From positions 1-5,762 of the forward strand of contig JAOUNV010000152.1 of NCBI GenBank assembly GCA_029880775.1: DNA of 5,762 nucleotides, given 5' to 3'. The notes beneath the pieces were generated by a model. The model did no database searches, was not told where the DNA came from, and saw only the letters and a list, made by a program, of their open reading frames with translations. Origin of the DNA: Nitrospinota bacterium (GTDB lineage: Bacteria; Nitrospinota_A; UBA7883). Shown here piece after piece: positions 1 through 5,762 of this stretch. Both the position numbers and the translations under genes were made by a program. Position 1 is the stretch's first letter. The number at the start of each line of letters is the position of its first letter.

Positions 1-1008
1 TATGCCGTGGGCGGAGTCACCTGCGTGGGCGACCTGAATGCGGACCGGATCGCTGAGTTCAAGTACATCGTCAAGGAGGCGCGCGATTTCATCAATAACG
101 TTTATATCCCCGACGTGATCGCCGTGGCGCCTTTCTATCTGGATTGGGCGGGGATCGGCGGTGGATTGAAGAACTACTTGTCCTATGGCATGTTCCCCGG
201 CAAGGGGGGCAAGGAGCCGGATAACCTATGGTTCCCCCGTGGGATAATCATGGATCGCGACTTGACGAAAGTTCACCCGGTGGACGCCGCCGCGATCACA
301 GAAGACGTTACCCACTCCTGGTACAAATACGCGGGCGGCGCTCCCTTGAACCCCTCTTTGGGGGAGACCGACCCGTGGTACACAGGAGTGGAGACCGCCA
401 CCGATGGCAAGTACTCCTGGCTGAAGACCCCCAGGTATGATGGTCACGCCATGGAGGTGGGGCCGCTGGCCAGGATGCTGGTGAACTTTGTCTCCGGCCA
501 TAAGGAGACGGTGGAAAACGTCAGCTTCCTGCTGAAGACTTTGGGCGTGGGACCAGAGGTGCTATTCTCCACCCTGGGCCGCACAGCCGCCCGCGCCATA
601 GAGACGAAGATCGTGGTGGAGAAGATCGACAGCTGGCTGGATGAATTGCTGGCGAACATCAAGAAGGGGGATTTGGACACCTTCACCGACTTCAAGATGC
701 CGGACAAGGCGACAGGCTATGGCATGACAGAGGCTCCCCGAGGAGCCTTGGGCCATTGGATAGAGATCGAGGGCGGCAAGATCAAGAATTATCAACTGGT
801 GGTGCCAAGCACATGGAACGGATCCCCCCGGGATGGGAAAGGGCAGCGCTCCGCTTTCGAGGAATCACTCATCGGCACGCCGGTGTCTGATCCGGAAAAG
901 CCATTGGAGGTACTGCGCACAATCCACTCTTTCGATCCATGCATCGCATGCGCGGTGCATGTCATAGACAAGGATCGGGACGAGACTTACACAGTGCGGG
1001 CGGTATAA
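1..1008 (+). CDS. hyaB: [NiFe] hydrogenase large subunit, group 1 uptake type (5'-truncated by window edge)
   Basis: This is the catalytic subunit that binds the Ni-Fe(CN)2CO centre and oxidises H2, working with an iron-sulfur small subunit on the periplasmic side of the membrane. The frame is open to base 1, so the 335 visible residues are the C-terminal part of a protein normally near 570-600 aa; the GTG at 7 is internal, not a start. Visible family signatures (fragment numbering) are EDVTHSWY at 101-108, KTPRYDGHAMEVGPL around 142-156, the conserved active-site Pro-Arg in APRGALGHW (Arg247), and the C-terminal nickel motif DPCIACAVH (Cys314, Cys317, His320). After His320 come 15 residues, which fits the peptide that the maturation endopeptidase removes after nickel insertion. 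The N-terminal nickel-binding CxxC is upstream and cannot be checked. The next gene is its cytochrome b, supporting a membrane-bound uptake enzyme. The symbol could equally be hoxG, hupL or hydB. Confidence 0.97.
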   Translation, partial: YAVGGVTCVGDLNADRIAEFKYIVKEARDFINNVYIPDVIAVAPFYLDWAGIGGGLKNYLSYGMFPGKGGKEPDNLWFPRGIIMDRDLTKVHPVDAAAITEDVTHSWYKYAGGAPLNPSLGETDPWYTGVETATDGKYSWLKTPRYDGHAMEVGPLARMLVNFVSGHKETVENVSFLLKTLGVGPEVLFSTLGRTAARAIETKIVVEKIDSWLDELLANIKKGDLDTFTDFKMPDKATGYGMTEAPRGALGHWIEIEGGKIKNYQLVVPSTWNGSPRDGKGQRSAFEESLIGTPVSDPEKPLEVLRTIHSFDPCIACAVHVIDKDRDETYTVRAV

Positions 1009-1020
1009 AAAGGGATAAAC

Positions 1021-1025
1021 GGGAG
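1021..1025 (+). promoter_or_regulatory. Ribosome binding site of the cytochrome b gene
   Basis: GGGAG lies 7 nt before the ATG at 1033. A second GGGAG (1028-1032) touches the start codon and is too close to serve, so the first copy is the likely site. It supports the start at 1033 in the 24-nt gap after the large subunit gene. Confidence 0.65.
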
Positions 1026-1032
1026 ACGGGAG

Positions 1033-1728
1033 ATGGGAGTCGCATCGGGCATATCGGGCCAGAAGAAGAAGCTGGTGTACACGCGCAACTTCTCCAACCG
1101 CCTGATCCACTGGATCACCTTCTTCGCGGTGATAGACCTGATGATCACAGGATTCTACATCGGTTACCCGACCGCCATCTATGGCTATGGTGAGGCGCAT
1201 GACCAATTCACCATGGCGTATATCAGGTACTTCCACTTTCTCGGGGCCATGGTCCTGGATGTCACCCTTTTCGTCTGGTTCTACCTGGCGTTTTTCAGCA
1301 TGTATCACAAGTACTGGAAGGATATGATCCCCACCGCCGCGACGATCTTCGGGGCGATCCGAGTGGCCCGATGCTACTTTACCTTCGAAAAGCCCCCCTT
1401 TTACCGCAGGTTCGACCCACTGGATGGCCTTCTCTTCCTGGTGTTGATTCTCCTTATGGTTCTCCAGATGCTCACCGGATTCCACCTCTATGTCCAGGGC
1501 CTGGCCCCGGACTACTGGTGGGCCAAGGTCATCCACCTGGGCACAGACTGGCTGGTTCCGCTGCTCGGCGGCAGCCAGGGGGTGCGGCTGGTCCATCACA
1601 TGATGGAATGGGTCATGATGGCTGGGATCATAGTGCATGTGTACATGCAAGTGGCCAAGACCATCATGTGGCAGGATGGGCATATCGTGCAGATCGTGGG
1701 AGGATATAAATATCGGGATGTGGAGTGA
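1033..1728 (+). CDS. hyaC: Ni/Fe-hydrogenase b-type cytochrome subunit
   Basis: This 231-aa integral membrane di-heme cytochrome b anchors the hydrogenase to the membrane and carries electrons from the small subunit to quinone. Four hydrophobic segments are visible at about 24-45, 66-90, 131-154 and 185-210. Histidines sit where the HyaC/HydC/HoxZ family has its heme b ligands: His26 (NRLIHW) in helix 1, His68 (RYFHFLGA) in helix 2, and His188 or His189 plus His202 (LVHHMMEW and IIVHVYMQ) in helix 4. The length is typical of the family, and the charged N-terminus (KKKLVYTRN) before helix 1 also fits. The start at 1033 is chosen because it has a properly spaced GGGAG and the next Met (residue 37) lies inside helix 1. 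It follows the large subunit gene by 24 nt, so the two are almost certainly co-transcribed. Heme assignment is by family analogy. Other names in use are hoxZ, hydC and hupC. Confidence 0.95.
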   Translation: MGVASGISGQKKKLVYTRNFSNRLIHWITFFAVIDLMITGFYIGYPTAIYGYGEAHDQFTMAYIRYFHFLGAMVLDVTLFVWFYLAFFSMYHKYWKDMIPTAATIFGAIRVARCYFTFEKPPFYRRFDPLDGLLFLVLILLMVLQMLTGFHLYVQGLAPDYWWAKVIHLGTDWLVPLLGGSQGVRLVHHMMEWVMMAGIIVHVYMQVAKTIMWQDGHIVQIVGGYKYRDVE

Positions 1729-2114
1729 GTAGCGAGCAGGCGTTAAGTGGTATCCAATCCCGCTGTTATGATAGCCATGGCGTGAAATATTATCTTTTCG
1801 GCTGGAGGGGGGCTGCCCTGCTGGCGATTATATATTTCGCGGTCGAAATAGGGACTATGTCAATACCAGGAGATTGGGGAGGCATATTATACGTTGGATT
1901 CCACTTTGGATTTGCGCCTGTTTTATGCGTAGCACATGTTCTGTATACGACCTATTACATAGCGGCGCGTTCAGTTCCGCCTGTTGATACAAGTTACTTG
2001 GCGATCCAGTCAACTTCATTATTTTTGCCGATCATCATTATAATAGCCGCTTGGAAGTGGCCAATCCTGATGCCATATATACTAAATTCCATTGGATTAT
2101 CATTCAGCCCATAG
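1725..2114 (+). CDS. Unrecognised small membrane protein at the end of the hydrogenase operon
   Basis: I do not recognise this 129-aa protein. It has a polar N-terminus of about 25 residues (Cys14, His19), then hydrophobic segments at about 28-48, 53-80 and 94-125; the last may be one helix or two. His60 and His71 lie within or near the second segment, which is aromatic-rich. No signal peptidase site or catalytic motif is evident. The GTG start overlaps the cytochrome b stop as GTGA (1725-1728); no other in-frame start precedes the first helix, and the SD-like GGGA (1715-1718) is weak, so translation probably depends on coupling. I counted about 44% GC over 1801-2100, well below the flanking genes, with many ATA and TTA-type codons. 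Tight coupling suggests a role with the membrane part of the hydrogenase (assembly, quinone-side contact or extra anchor), but this is inference from position only. It could also be a recently acquired or decaying gene. Confidence 0.72.
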   Translation: MSSEQALSGIQSRCYDSHGVKYYLFGWRGAALLAIIYFAVEIGTMSIPGDWGGILYVGFHFGFAPVLCVAHVLYTTYYIAARSVPPVDTSYLAIQSTSLFLPIIIIIAAWKWPILMPYILNSIGLSFSP

Positions 2115-2129
2115 GGTGGCGTATATAAA

Positions 2130-2151
2130 GCCGTTGTTCTTGCGCCGTTGT
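2130..2151 (+). repeat. Short direct repeat GCCGTTGT x2 after the hydrogenase operon
   Basis: GCCGTTGT occurs at 2130-2137 and again at 2144-2151, a 14-bp period with six bases between copies. It lies 16 bp past the stop of the small membrane protein gene and about 70 bp upstream of the -35 box of the fad promoter. It could be a protein-binding direct repeat or chance; no function can be assigned. Confidence 0.3.
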
Positions 2152-2166
2152 GATAGTGAGGAAGCG

Positions 2167-2197
2167 AGGAGAAGTTTATGTAACCCACTAAACTCCT
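2167..2197 (+). other. Strong Shine-Dalgarno with ATG-TAA start-stop inside a possible hairpin
   Basis: GAGGAG (2166-2171) is followed after 6 nt by ATG (2178-2180) and directly by TAA (2181-2183), so a ribosome loading here would meet a one-codon reading frame. The same bases can fold: AGGAG (2167-2171) is complementary to CTCCT (2193-2197) and TTTA (2175-2178) to TAAA (2189-2192), with a 3-nt bulge and a 10-nt loop. The fold would hide the ribosome site. The stem is short, AU-rich near the loop and has no U tract after it, so it is a poor intrinsic terminator. It may be a remnant of a lost gene, an element in the hydrogenase mRNA tail, or chance. Confidence 0.3.
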
Positions 2198-2221
2198 GAC
2201 CGCCCCCCTCCCGCACTTTTG

Positions 2222-2238
2222 TTGAAATCCAATTTCAA
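2222..2238 (+). promoter_or_regulatory. Palindromic operator candidate overlapping the fad promoter
   Basis: TTGAAAT-CCA-ATTTCAA is a perfect 7-bp inverted repeat around a 3-bp centre. It contains the proposed -35 hexamer and the first half of the promoter spacer, where a bound dimer would block RNA polymerase. The position and symmetry suit a TetR- or GntR-type repressor, families that commonly control fatty-acid degradation genes. The GAAAT..ATTTC core is loosely like the GAAAC..GTTTC type of site reported for PsrA, but no regulator gene is in the window, so the binding protein is unknown. Confidence 0.55.
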
Positions 2239-2251
2239 TATAACCTATACT
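2222..2251 (+). promoter_or_regulatory. Sigma70-type promoter of the fadE-thiolase operon
   Basis: A -35 box TTGAAA (2222-2227) and a -10 box TATACT (2246-2251) are separated by 18 bp; each hexamer is one or two bases off consensus. Transcription would begin near 2258, giving a leader of about 50 nt before the ATG at 2307. The region is AT-rich compared with the genes around it, and it is the best promoter match I see in the 192-bp gap. Confidence 0.6.
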
Positions 2252-2295
2252 AAAAGTCGAACGACCGCCCCCGCATGATGGGACGGCGCAAATAG

Positions 2296-2300
2296 AAAGG
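2296..2300 (+). promoter_or_regulatory. Ribosome binding site of fadE
   Basis: AAAGG ends 6 nt before the ATG at 2307. The nearby ATGs at 2275 and 2278 are in another frame and no earlier in-frame ATG occurs after the proposed transcription start, so this modest site supports the chosen start. Confidence 0.5.
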
Positions 2301-2306
2301 CGCGTC

Positions 2307-4736
2307 ATGGAATGTGTTTTTTGGACCCTTCTGCTAATGGCCGTCGTATGGATATGCGCATACCACCGCCTTGCCGCCCCCGTCTCCTCTGTGGCGGTGG
2401 CCGTGGCCATGCTCTTCTGGAGCATCTTCGGCGGTGGCCCGGCGAGCATTATAATACTTACCTGGCTTCTGTTCCTGGCGGTGGCTGTGCCGATGAACAT
2501 GCCGGACTTGCGGAAAAACTACATCACCATCCCCGCATTCCGCTTCTTCAAAAAGGCTCTCCCCTCCATGTCCGCCACGGAGAAAGAAGCCCTGGAGGCC
2601 GGGACAGTCTGGTGGGACGGCGATATCTTTTCCGGTGATCCAGACTACGCCAAGCTCCGGTCTTTCCCCGACCCGAAGCTAACCGAAGAGGAAAAAGCTT
2701 TCCTGGAAGGCCCGGTGGAGAAGCTTTGCTCCATGCTCGACGATTGGGAAATCACTGATAAAACCCAGGATCTACCCCCGGAGGTGTGGGAGTTTATAAA
2801 AGAAAAGGGGTTCTTCGGGATGATCATCCCGAAGGAATATGGAGGTCTCGACTTCTCCGCCTTTGCTCATTCAGAGGTGGTCATGAAAGTGGCCAGCCGC
2901 AGCATGACCGCCGCCATCACCGTCATGGTGCCAAATTCCCTGGGCCCGGCGGAGCTGCTGATGCACTACGGTATGCAAGGACAAAAGGACCACTACCTCC
3001 CTCGCCTGGCCAAAGGGGAGGAGGTGCCCTGCTTCGCCCTCACCGCCCCATCCGCCGGCTCCGACGCCGCTTCCATACCTGATATCGGCGTGGTCTGCAC
3101 CGGGGATTTTAATGGCCAAAATGTTACCGGCCTGAGGCTCACTTTTGACAAACGCTACATCACCCTGGCCCCGGTGGCCACAGTGGTGGCGCTGGCTTTC
3201 AAGATGGTGGACCCGGACCATATCCTGGGCGAGAAAGAAGATATCGGCATTACAATGGCGCTGGTCCCCACGGACATCCCCGGAGTGGAAGTCGGCGCCC
3301 GGCACGACCCGCTGGGCACTCCGTTCTTGAATGGGCCTGTCCGTGGCAAAGATGTCTTCATCCCCATCGACTACATCGTGGGTGGAGAGAACATGGCTGG
3401 GCATGGATGGACCATGCTTATGCAAAGGTTGGCCATCGGCCGCTCCATCAGCCTCCCGGCCCTTTCCACCGCCGCCGCCAAGATTTCCAGCCGATGGACG
3501 GGAGCCTACGCCAAGGTCCGCCGCCAGTTCAAAATGCCCATCGGCAAGTTCGAGGGGGTAGAGGAAAAGCTGGCCTCCATAGCTGGGCTGTCATACATGA
3601 TGGACGCTACCCGGCGGATGACTGTGGGCGCGGTGGACCAGGGGGAGCGTCCGGCGGTGGTCTCCGCCATGGCCAAGTACAACCTCACCGAGTATATGCG
3701 CATCATTATCAACAACGCCATGGACATCCATGGAGGCTCCGGCATCATCCAGGGACCCAGAAACCTGCTGGCCCATCCTTATAAGGCCCTCCCCATTAGC
3801 ATCACAGTGGAGGGCGCCAATATACTGACAAGGACGCTGATCGTATTCGGCCAGGGCGCCATCCGATGTCATCCATATGTGCTAAAGCAGATGATGGCCG
3901 CCCAGGAGAAGGACGAGATGAAAGCGCTCGATGATTTCGACGAGGCTTTCTTCGGGCATATCTGGTTCTCCATCAGCAACGCTTCCAGAGCGCTCTTCAT
4001 GGGGCTCACTGGTGGAGTGTTCACCAGCGTTGGGTCAGGTCCGCTAAAAAGTTACCGCCAAAGGATCACCAGGCTCTCCGCCGCTTTCTCCTTCACGGCG
4101 GATATGGCCATGTTCACCATCGGTGGGGCGCTGAAACGAAAAGAGAGCATTTCCGGGCGGTTCGCAGACACCTTTTCACACCTGTATATGGCAACCGCAG
4201 TTATAAAAAGATTCGAGGCCGATGGCGCCCCGTCGGAGGATAAACCCCTGGCCCAATGGGCGCTGGATCACTGCCTGTCGTCTGCGCAGCAGAGCCTTGG
4301 GGGGATTATCGACAACCTCCCCATACGCCCCGCCGCATGGCTGTTGCGCCTGATCGTGTTCCCCTTGGGCAAAACCCTTCGCGCCCCATCGGATAAACTG
4401 GGACACCAGGCCGCCGCCCTCATCCTGGCCCCATCCAACGCAAGGGAGAGGCTCACCGCCGGAATATTCCACAGCGGGCATCCCACAGACGCATCCGCCC
4501 GGCTGGAAGAGGCCTTCGGGCTGGTACACCTGGCCGAGGCGCCGGAGAGAAAAATAAGCGACGCTGTCCGGGCCGGAGCCGTCAAGGCAACAGACCCTGA
4601 AGGAAGGGTCGAGGAGGCCTTGAGCCAGGGGCTTATCACCCAGGAGGACGCTGACCTGATCGCCAGGGCGGACTTGCTGCGCAACGAAGTGGTGGCGGTG
4701 GACGACTTCCCGCCGGAGCATTTCCATGGCCGATAG
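2307..4736 (+). CDS. fadE: Membrane-anchored acyl-CoA dehydrogenase, FadE type
   Basis: This FAD-dependent enzyme makes the first step of fatty-acid beta-oxidation, converting acyl-CoA to trans-2-enoyl-CoA and passing electrons on toward the respiratory chain. At 809 aa it matches the long FadE class (E. coli FadE is about 814 aa) rather than the usual 380-400 aa dehydrogenases. The order is: hydrophobic N-terminal segments (about 3-18, 27-43, 46-63); the FadE linker LPSMSATEKEALEAGTVWWDGD (86-106, in part); the acyl-CoA dehydrogenase core with EYGGLDFS (177-184), the FAD/substrate loop FALTAPSAGSDAA (243-255), KRYITLAPVA (282-291) and DIHGGSGIIQGP (473-484); the catalytic-base motif TVEGANILTR with Glu502, followed by FGQGAIRCHPY; then the FadE-specific C-terminal domain (DUF1974, from about 550), ending in a VDDFPPEHF tail that resembles E. 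coli FadE. All key motifs are intact. It overlaps the thiolase gene by 11 nt. Regulation is probably through the palindrome over its promoter. Confidence 0.97.
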   Translation: MECVFWTLLLMAVVWICAYHRLAAPVSSVAVAVAMLFWSIFGGGPASIIILTWLLFLAVAVPMNMPDLRKNYITIPAFRFFKKALPSMSATEKEALEAGTVWWDGDIFSGDPDYAKLRSFPDPKLTEEEKAFLEGPVEKLCSMLDDWEITDKTQDLPPEVWEFIKEKGFFGMIIPKEYGGLDFSAFAHSEVVMKVASRSMTAAITVMVPNSLGPAELLMHYGMQGQKDHYLPRLAKGEEVPCFALTAPSAGSDAASIPDIGVVCTGDFNGQNVTGLRLTFDKRYITLAPVATVVALAFKMVDPDHILGEKEDIGITMALVPTDIPGVEVGARHDPLGTPFLNGPVRGKDVFIPIDYIVGGENMAGHGWTMLMQRLAIGRSISLPALSTAAAKISSRWTGAYAKVRRQFKMPIGKFEGVEEKLASIAGLSYMMDATRRMTVGAVDQGERPAVVSAMAKYNLTEYMRIIINNAMDIHGGSGIIQGPRNLLAHPYKALPISITVEGANILTRTLIVFGQGAIRCHPYVLKQMMAAQEKDEMKALDDFDEAFFGHIWFSISNASRALFMGLTGGVFTSVGSGPLKSYRQRITRLSAAFSFTADMAMFTIGGALKRKESISGRFADTFSHLYMATAVIKRFEADGAPSEDKPLAQWALDHCLSSAQQSLGGIIDNLPIRPAAWLLRLIVFPLGKTLRAPSDKLGHQAAALILAPSNARERLTAGIFHSGHPTDASARLEEAFGLVHLAEAPERKISDAVRAGAVKATDPEGRVEEALSQGLITQEDADLIARADLLRNEVVAVDDFPPEHFHGR
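4715..4718 (+). promoter_or_regulatory. Ribosome binding site of the thiolase gene, inside fadE
   Basis: GGAG lies 7 nt before the ATG at 4726, within the last codons of fadE. The alternative ATG at 4744 lacks a comparable site, so the earlier start is preferred and implies translational coupling to fadE. Confidence 0.6.
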
Positions 4737-5762
4737 CAACAGAATGACCGGCTACCAGGCGCCGGTTTATATCGTGGATGGGAGCAGAACCCCATTCATC
4801 AAGGCTCGCGGCAAGCCGGGGCCATTCACCGCGGCGGACCTGGCCCATGCCGCAGGCCGCCCCCTGCTGGCCAGGCTGGTGGAGAAGGTATCCCCGGAGG
4901 CTTTTGACCATGTCATCCTGGGCAATGTGATGGCTGGCCCGGAGGAAGCGAATATCGCCCGAGTGGCCTCTTTGCGGCTCGGTTTTGGCAAAAAAGTCCC
5001 TGCTTTCACTGTCCATCGCAACTGCGCCTCTGGTATGCAGGCGGTGGATTGCGCCGCCCTGGAGATCACTACAGGCCGGGCGGACCTGGTGTTGGCTGGC
5101 GGAGTGGAGGCTATGAGCCATGCCCCTCTGCTCTGGAGCCGCCAGATGGTGGGATGGCTGGGGGATTTGTACAAGGCCAAAGGTATAGGAAAAGCAGCCG
5201 CTATCGCCCGGCTTCGCCCCTCTATGCTAAAGCCGGTGATCGGCCTTCTGCTGGGACTCACAGACCCTATCGTGGGCCTGAACATGGGACAAACCGCCGA
5301 GGAGCTGGCCCATCGCTTTGGGATCAGCAGGGAGGAGATGGACAAGTTCGCCATGGAGAGCCATATGGGCCTGGCCCGCGCCCAGGACGAAAATCTGTTG
5401 ACAGAAGTGGAGCCCCTATACGACGCGAAAGGGAAGGTGTATGAGCAAGATGATGGCCTGCGGCGCGATACCACCATGGAGGCTCTGGCGAAATTGAAAC
5501 CAGCCTTTGATAAACCTTTCGGCGCCGTCACTGCCGGAAATAGCGCCCAGATCACCGATGGCGCCGCATGGCTGGTGGTGGCAAGCCAAAAAGCGGTGGA
5601 GAAATACGATCTGCCAGTACTGGCCCAGGTCCGCCACACCCGATGGGCAGGCGTACCGCCGGAGCATATGGGCCTTGGCCCGGCCAACGCCATGGCCATG
5701 CTACTTGCGGATATGGAGTTGAGTTCAGAGGATATAGGCCATTGGGAGATTAACGAGGCGTT
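4726..5762 (+). CDS. fadI: Acetyl-CoA C-acyltransferase (3-ketoacyl-CoA thiolase), 3'-truncated by window edge
   Basis: This enzyme cleaves 3-ketoacyl-CoA with CoA to acetyl-CoA and a shortened acyl-CoA, the last step of the beta-oxidation cycle, in the cytoplasm. The 345 visible complete codons begin MADSNRMTGYQAPVYIVDGSRTP, in part the standard thiolase opening. The nucleophile is Cys100 in HRNCASGMQ; GGVEAMSHAP follows near 124-134, the MGQTAEELA segment at 187-195, and AGNSAQITDGAAWL near 270-283. The frame runs off the window at N343-E344-A345-(F), the NEAFA motif, so the catalytic His in GHP and the second Cys are not seen. A hydrophobic/basic stretch at about 136-182 in the loop domain resembles the longer FadI-type thiolases more than FadA, while the NCASG site looks FadA-like; the fadI symbol is therefore tentative. 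The ATG at 4726 overlaps the fadE stop by 11 nt. A hydratase/3-hydroxyacyl-CoA dehydrogenase gene would be expected next. Confidence 0.94.
   Translation, partial: MADSNRMTGYQAPVYIVDGSRTPFIKARGKPGPFTAADLAHAAGRPLLARLVEKVSPEAFDHVILGNVMAGPEEANIARVASLRLGFGKKVPAFTVHRNCASGMQAVDCAALEITTGRADLVLAGGVEAMSHAPLLWSRQMVGWLGDLYKAKGIGKAAAIARLRPSMLKPVIGLLLGLTDPIVGLNMGQTAEELAHRFGISREEMDKFAMESHMGLARAQDENLLTEVEPLYDAKGKVYEQDDGLRRDTTMEALAKLKPAFDKPFGAVTAGNSAQITDGAAWLVVASQKAVEKYDLPVLAQVRHTRWAGVPPEHMGLGPANAMAMLLADMELSSEDIGHWEINEA

Noticed and set aside
7..9. GTG as start of the hydrogenase gene
   Set aside because: The frame is open to base 1 and the protein lacks its N-terminal half, so this is an internal valine codon.
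865..1683. A 272-codon minus-strand open frame rich in His, Asp and Glu
   Set aside because: It is the reverse shadow of the hydrogenase large subunit end and of the cytochrome b gene, both firmly identified.
2167..2220. Intrinsic terminator of the hydrogenase operon
   Set aside because: The possible stem is short, bulged and not followed by a T tract; the TTTT at 2217-2220 is preceded by a C-rich run with no complementary G-rich arm.
2115..2306. Riboswitch, small RNA, tRNA or CRISPR repeat in the gap
   Set aside because: No cloverleaf, long conserved fold or regularly spaced repeats can be seen; only short repeats and the promoter are supportable.
1994..2500. A 168-codon minus-strand open frame covering the intergenic gap
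   Set aside because: It runs antisense into the ends of two well-supported genes, its translation is low-complexity and unlike known proteins, and it would cross the fad promoter and operator.
4767..5699. A 310-codon minus-strand open frame
   Set aside because: It is antisense to a clear thiolase with intact motifs. Its Ser/Arg/Pro/Ala-rich product is what a GC-rich coding strand gives in reverse.

Overview
The window looks like chromosomal DNA from a Gram-negative, respiring bacterium. It is GC-rich by eye, all genes lie on the + strand, and the proteins have proteobacterial-type relatives. I cannot name a lineage. It holds two unrelated metabolic modules: the 3' end of an H2-uptake [NiFe] hydrogenase operon (1-2114) and the start of a fatty-acid beta-oxidation operon (promoter near 2222-2251, genes from 2307 to the window edge).

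Hydrogenase part: positions 1-1008 encode the C-terminal part of a group 1 [NiFe] hydrogenase large subunit; its N-terminus and the small subunit would lie upstream. It is followed after 24 nt by a four-helix di-heme cytochrome b subunit (HyaC/HydC/HoxZ family, 1033-1728), which anchors the enzyme and passes electrons from H2 to the quinone pool. A 129-residue membrane protein that I do not recognise (1725-2114) overlaps the cytochrome gene by 4 nt (GTGA). It is clearly poorer in GC than its neighbours, and it sits where a hydrogenase maturation protease gene is often found.

Intergenic region 2115-2306 (192 bp): this stretch is also relatively AT-rich. It contains a good sigma70-type promoter (TTGAAA, 18 bp, TATACT) whose -35 box lies inside a perfect inverted repeat (TTGAAAT-CCA-ATTTCAA), a likely repressor operator. 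Upstream of the promoter is a strong Shine-Dalgarno followed at once by ATG-TAA, within a possible hairpin. I see no convincing intrinsic terminator for the hydrogenase operon.

Beta-oxidation part: a full-length membrane-anchored FadE-type acyl-CoA dehydrogenase (809 aa, 2307-4736) overlaps by 11 nt a thiolase (4726 to the window end, truncated just at its NEAF motif). The dehydrogenase makes the first oxidation and the thiolase the last cleavage of the cycle; the hydratase/hydroxyacyl-CoA dehydrogenase is presumably further downstream. I found no RNA genes, CRISPR arrays, insertion sequences or phage genes. The parts least explained are the 129-aa membrane protein and the intergenic control region; nothing here demonstrates a wholly new system.
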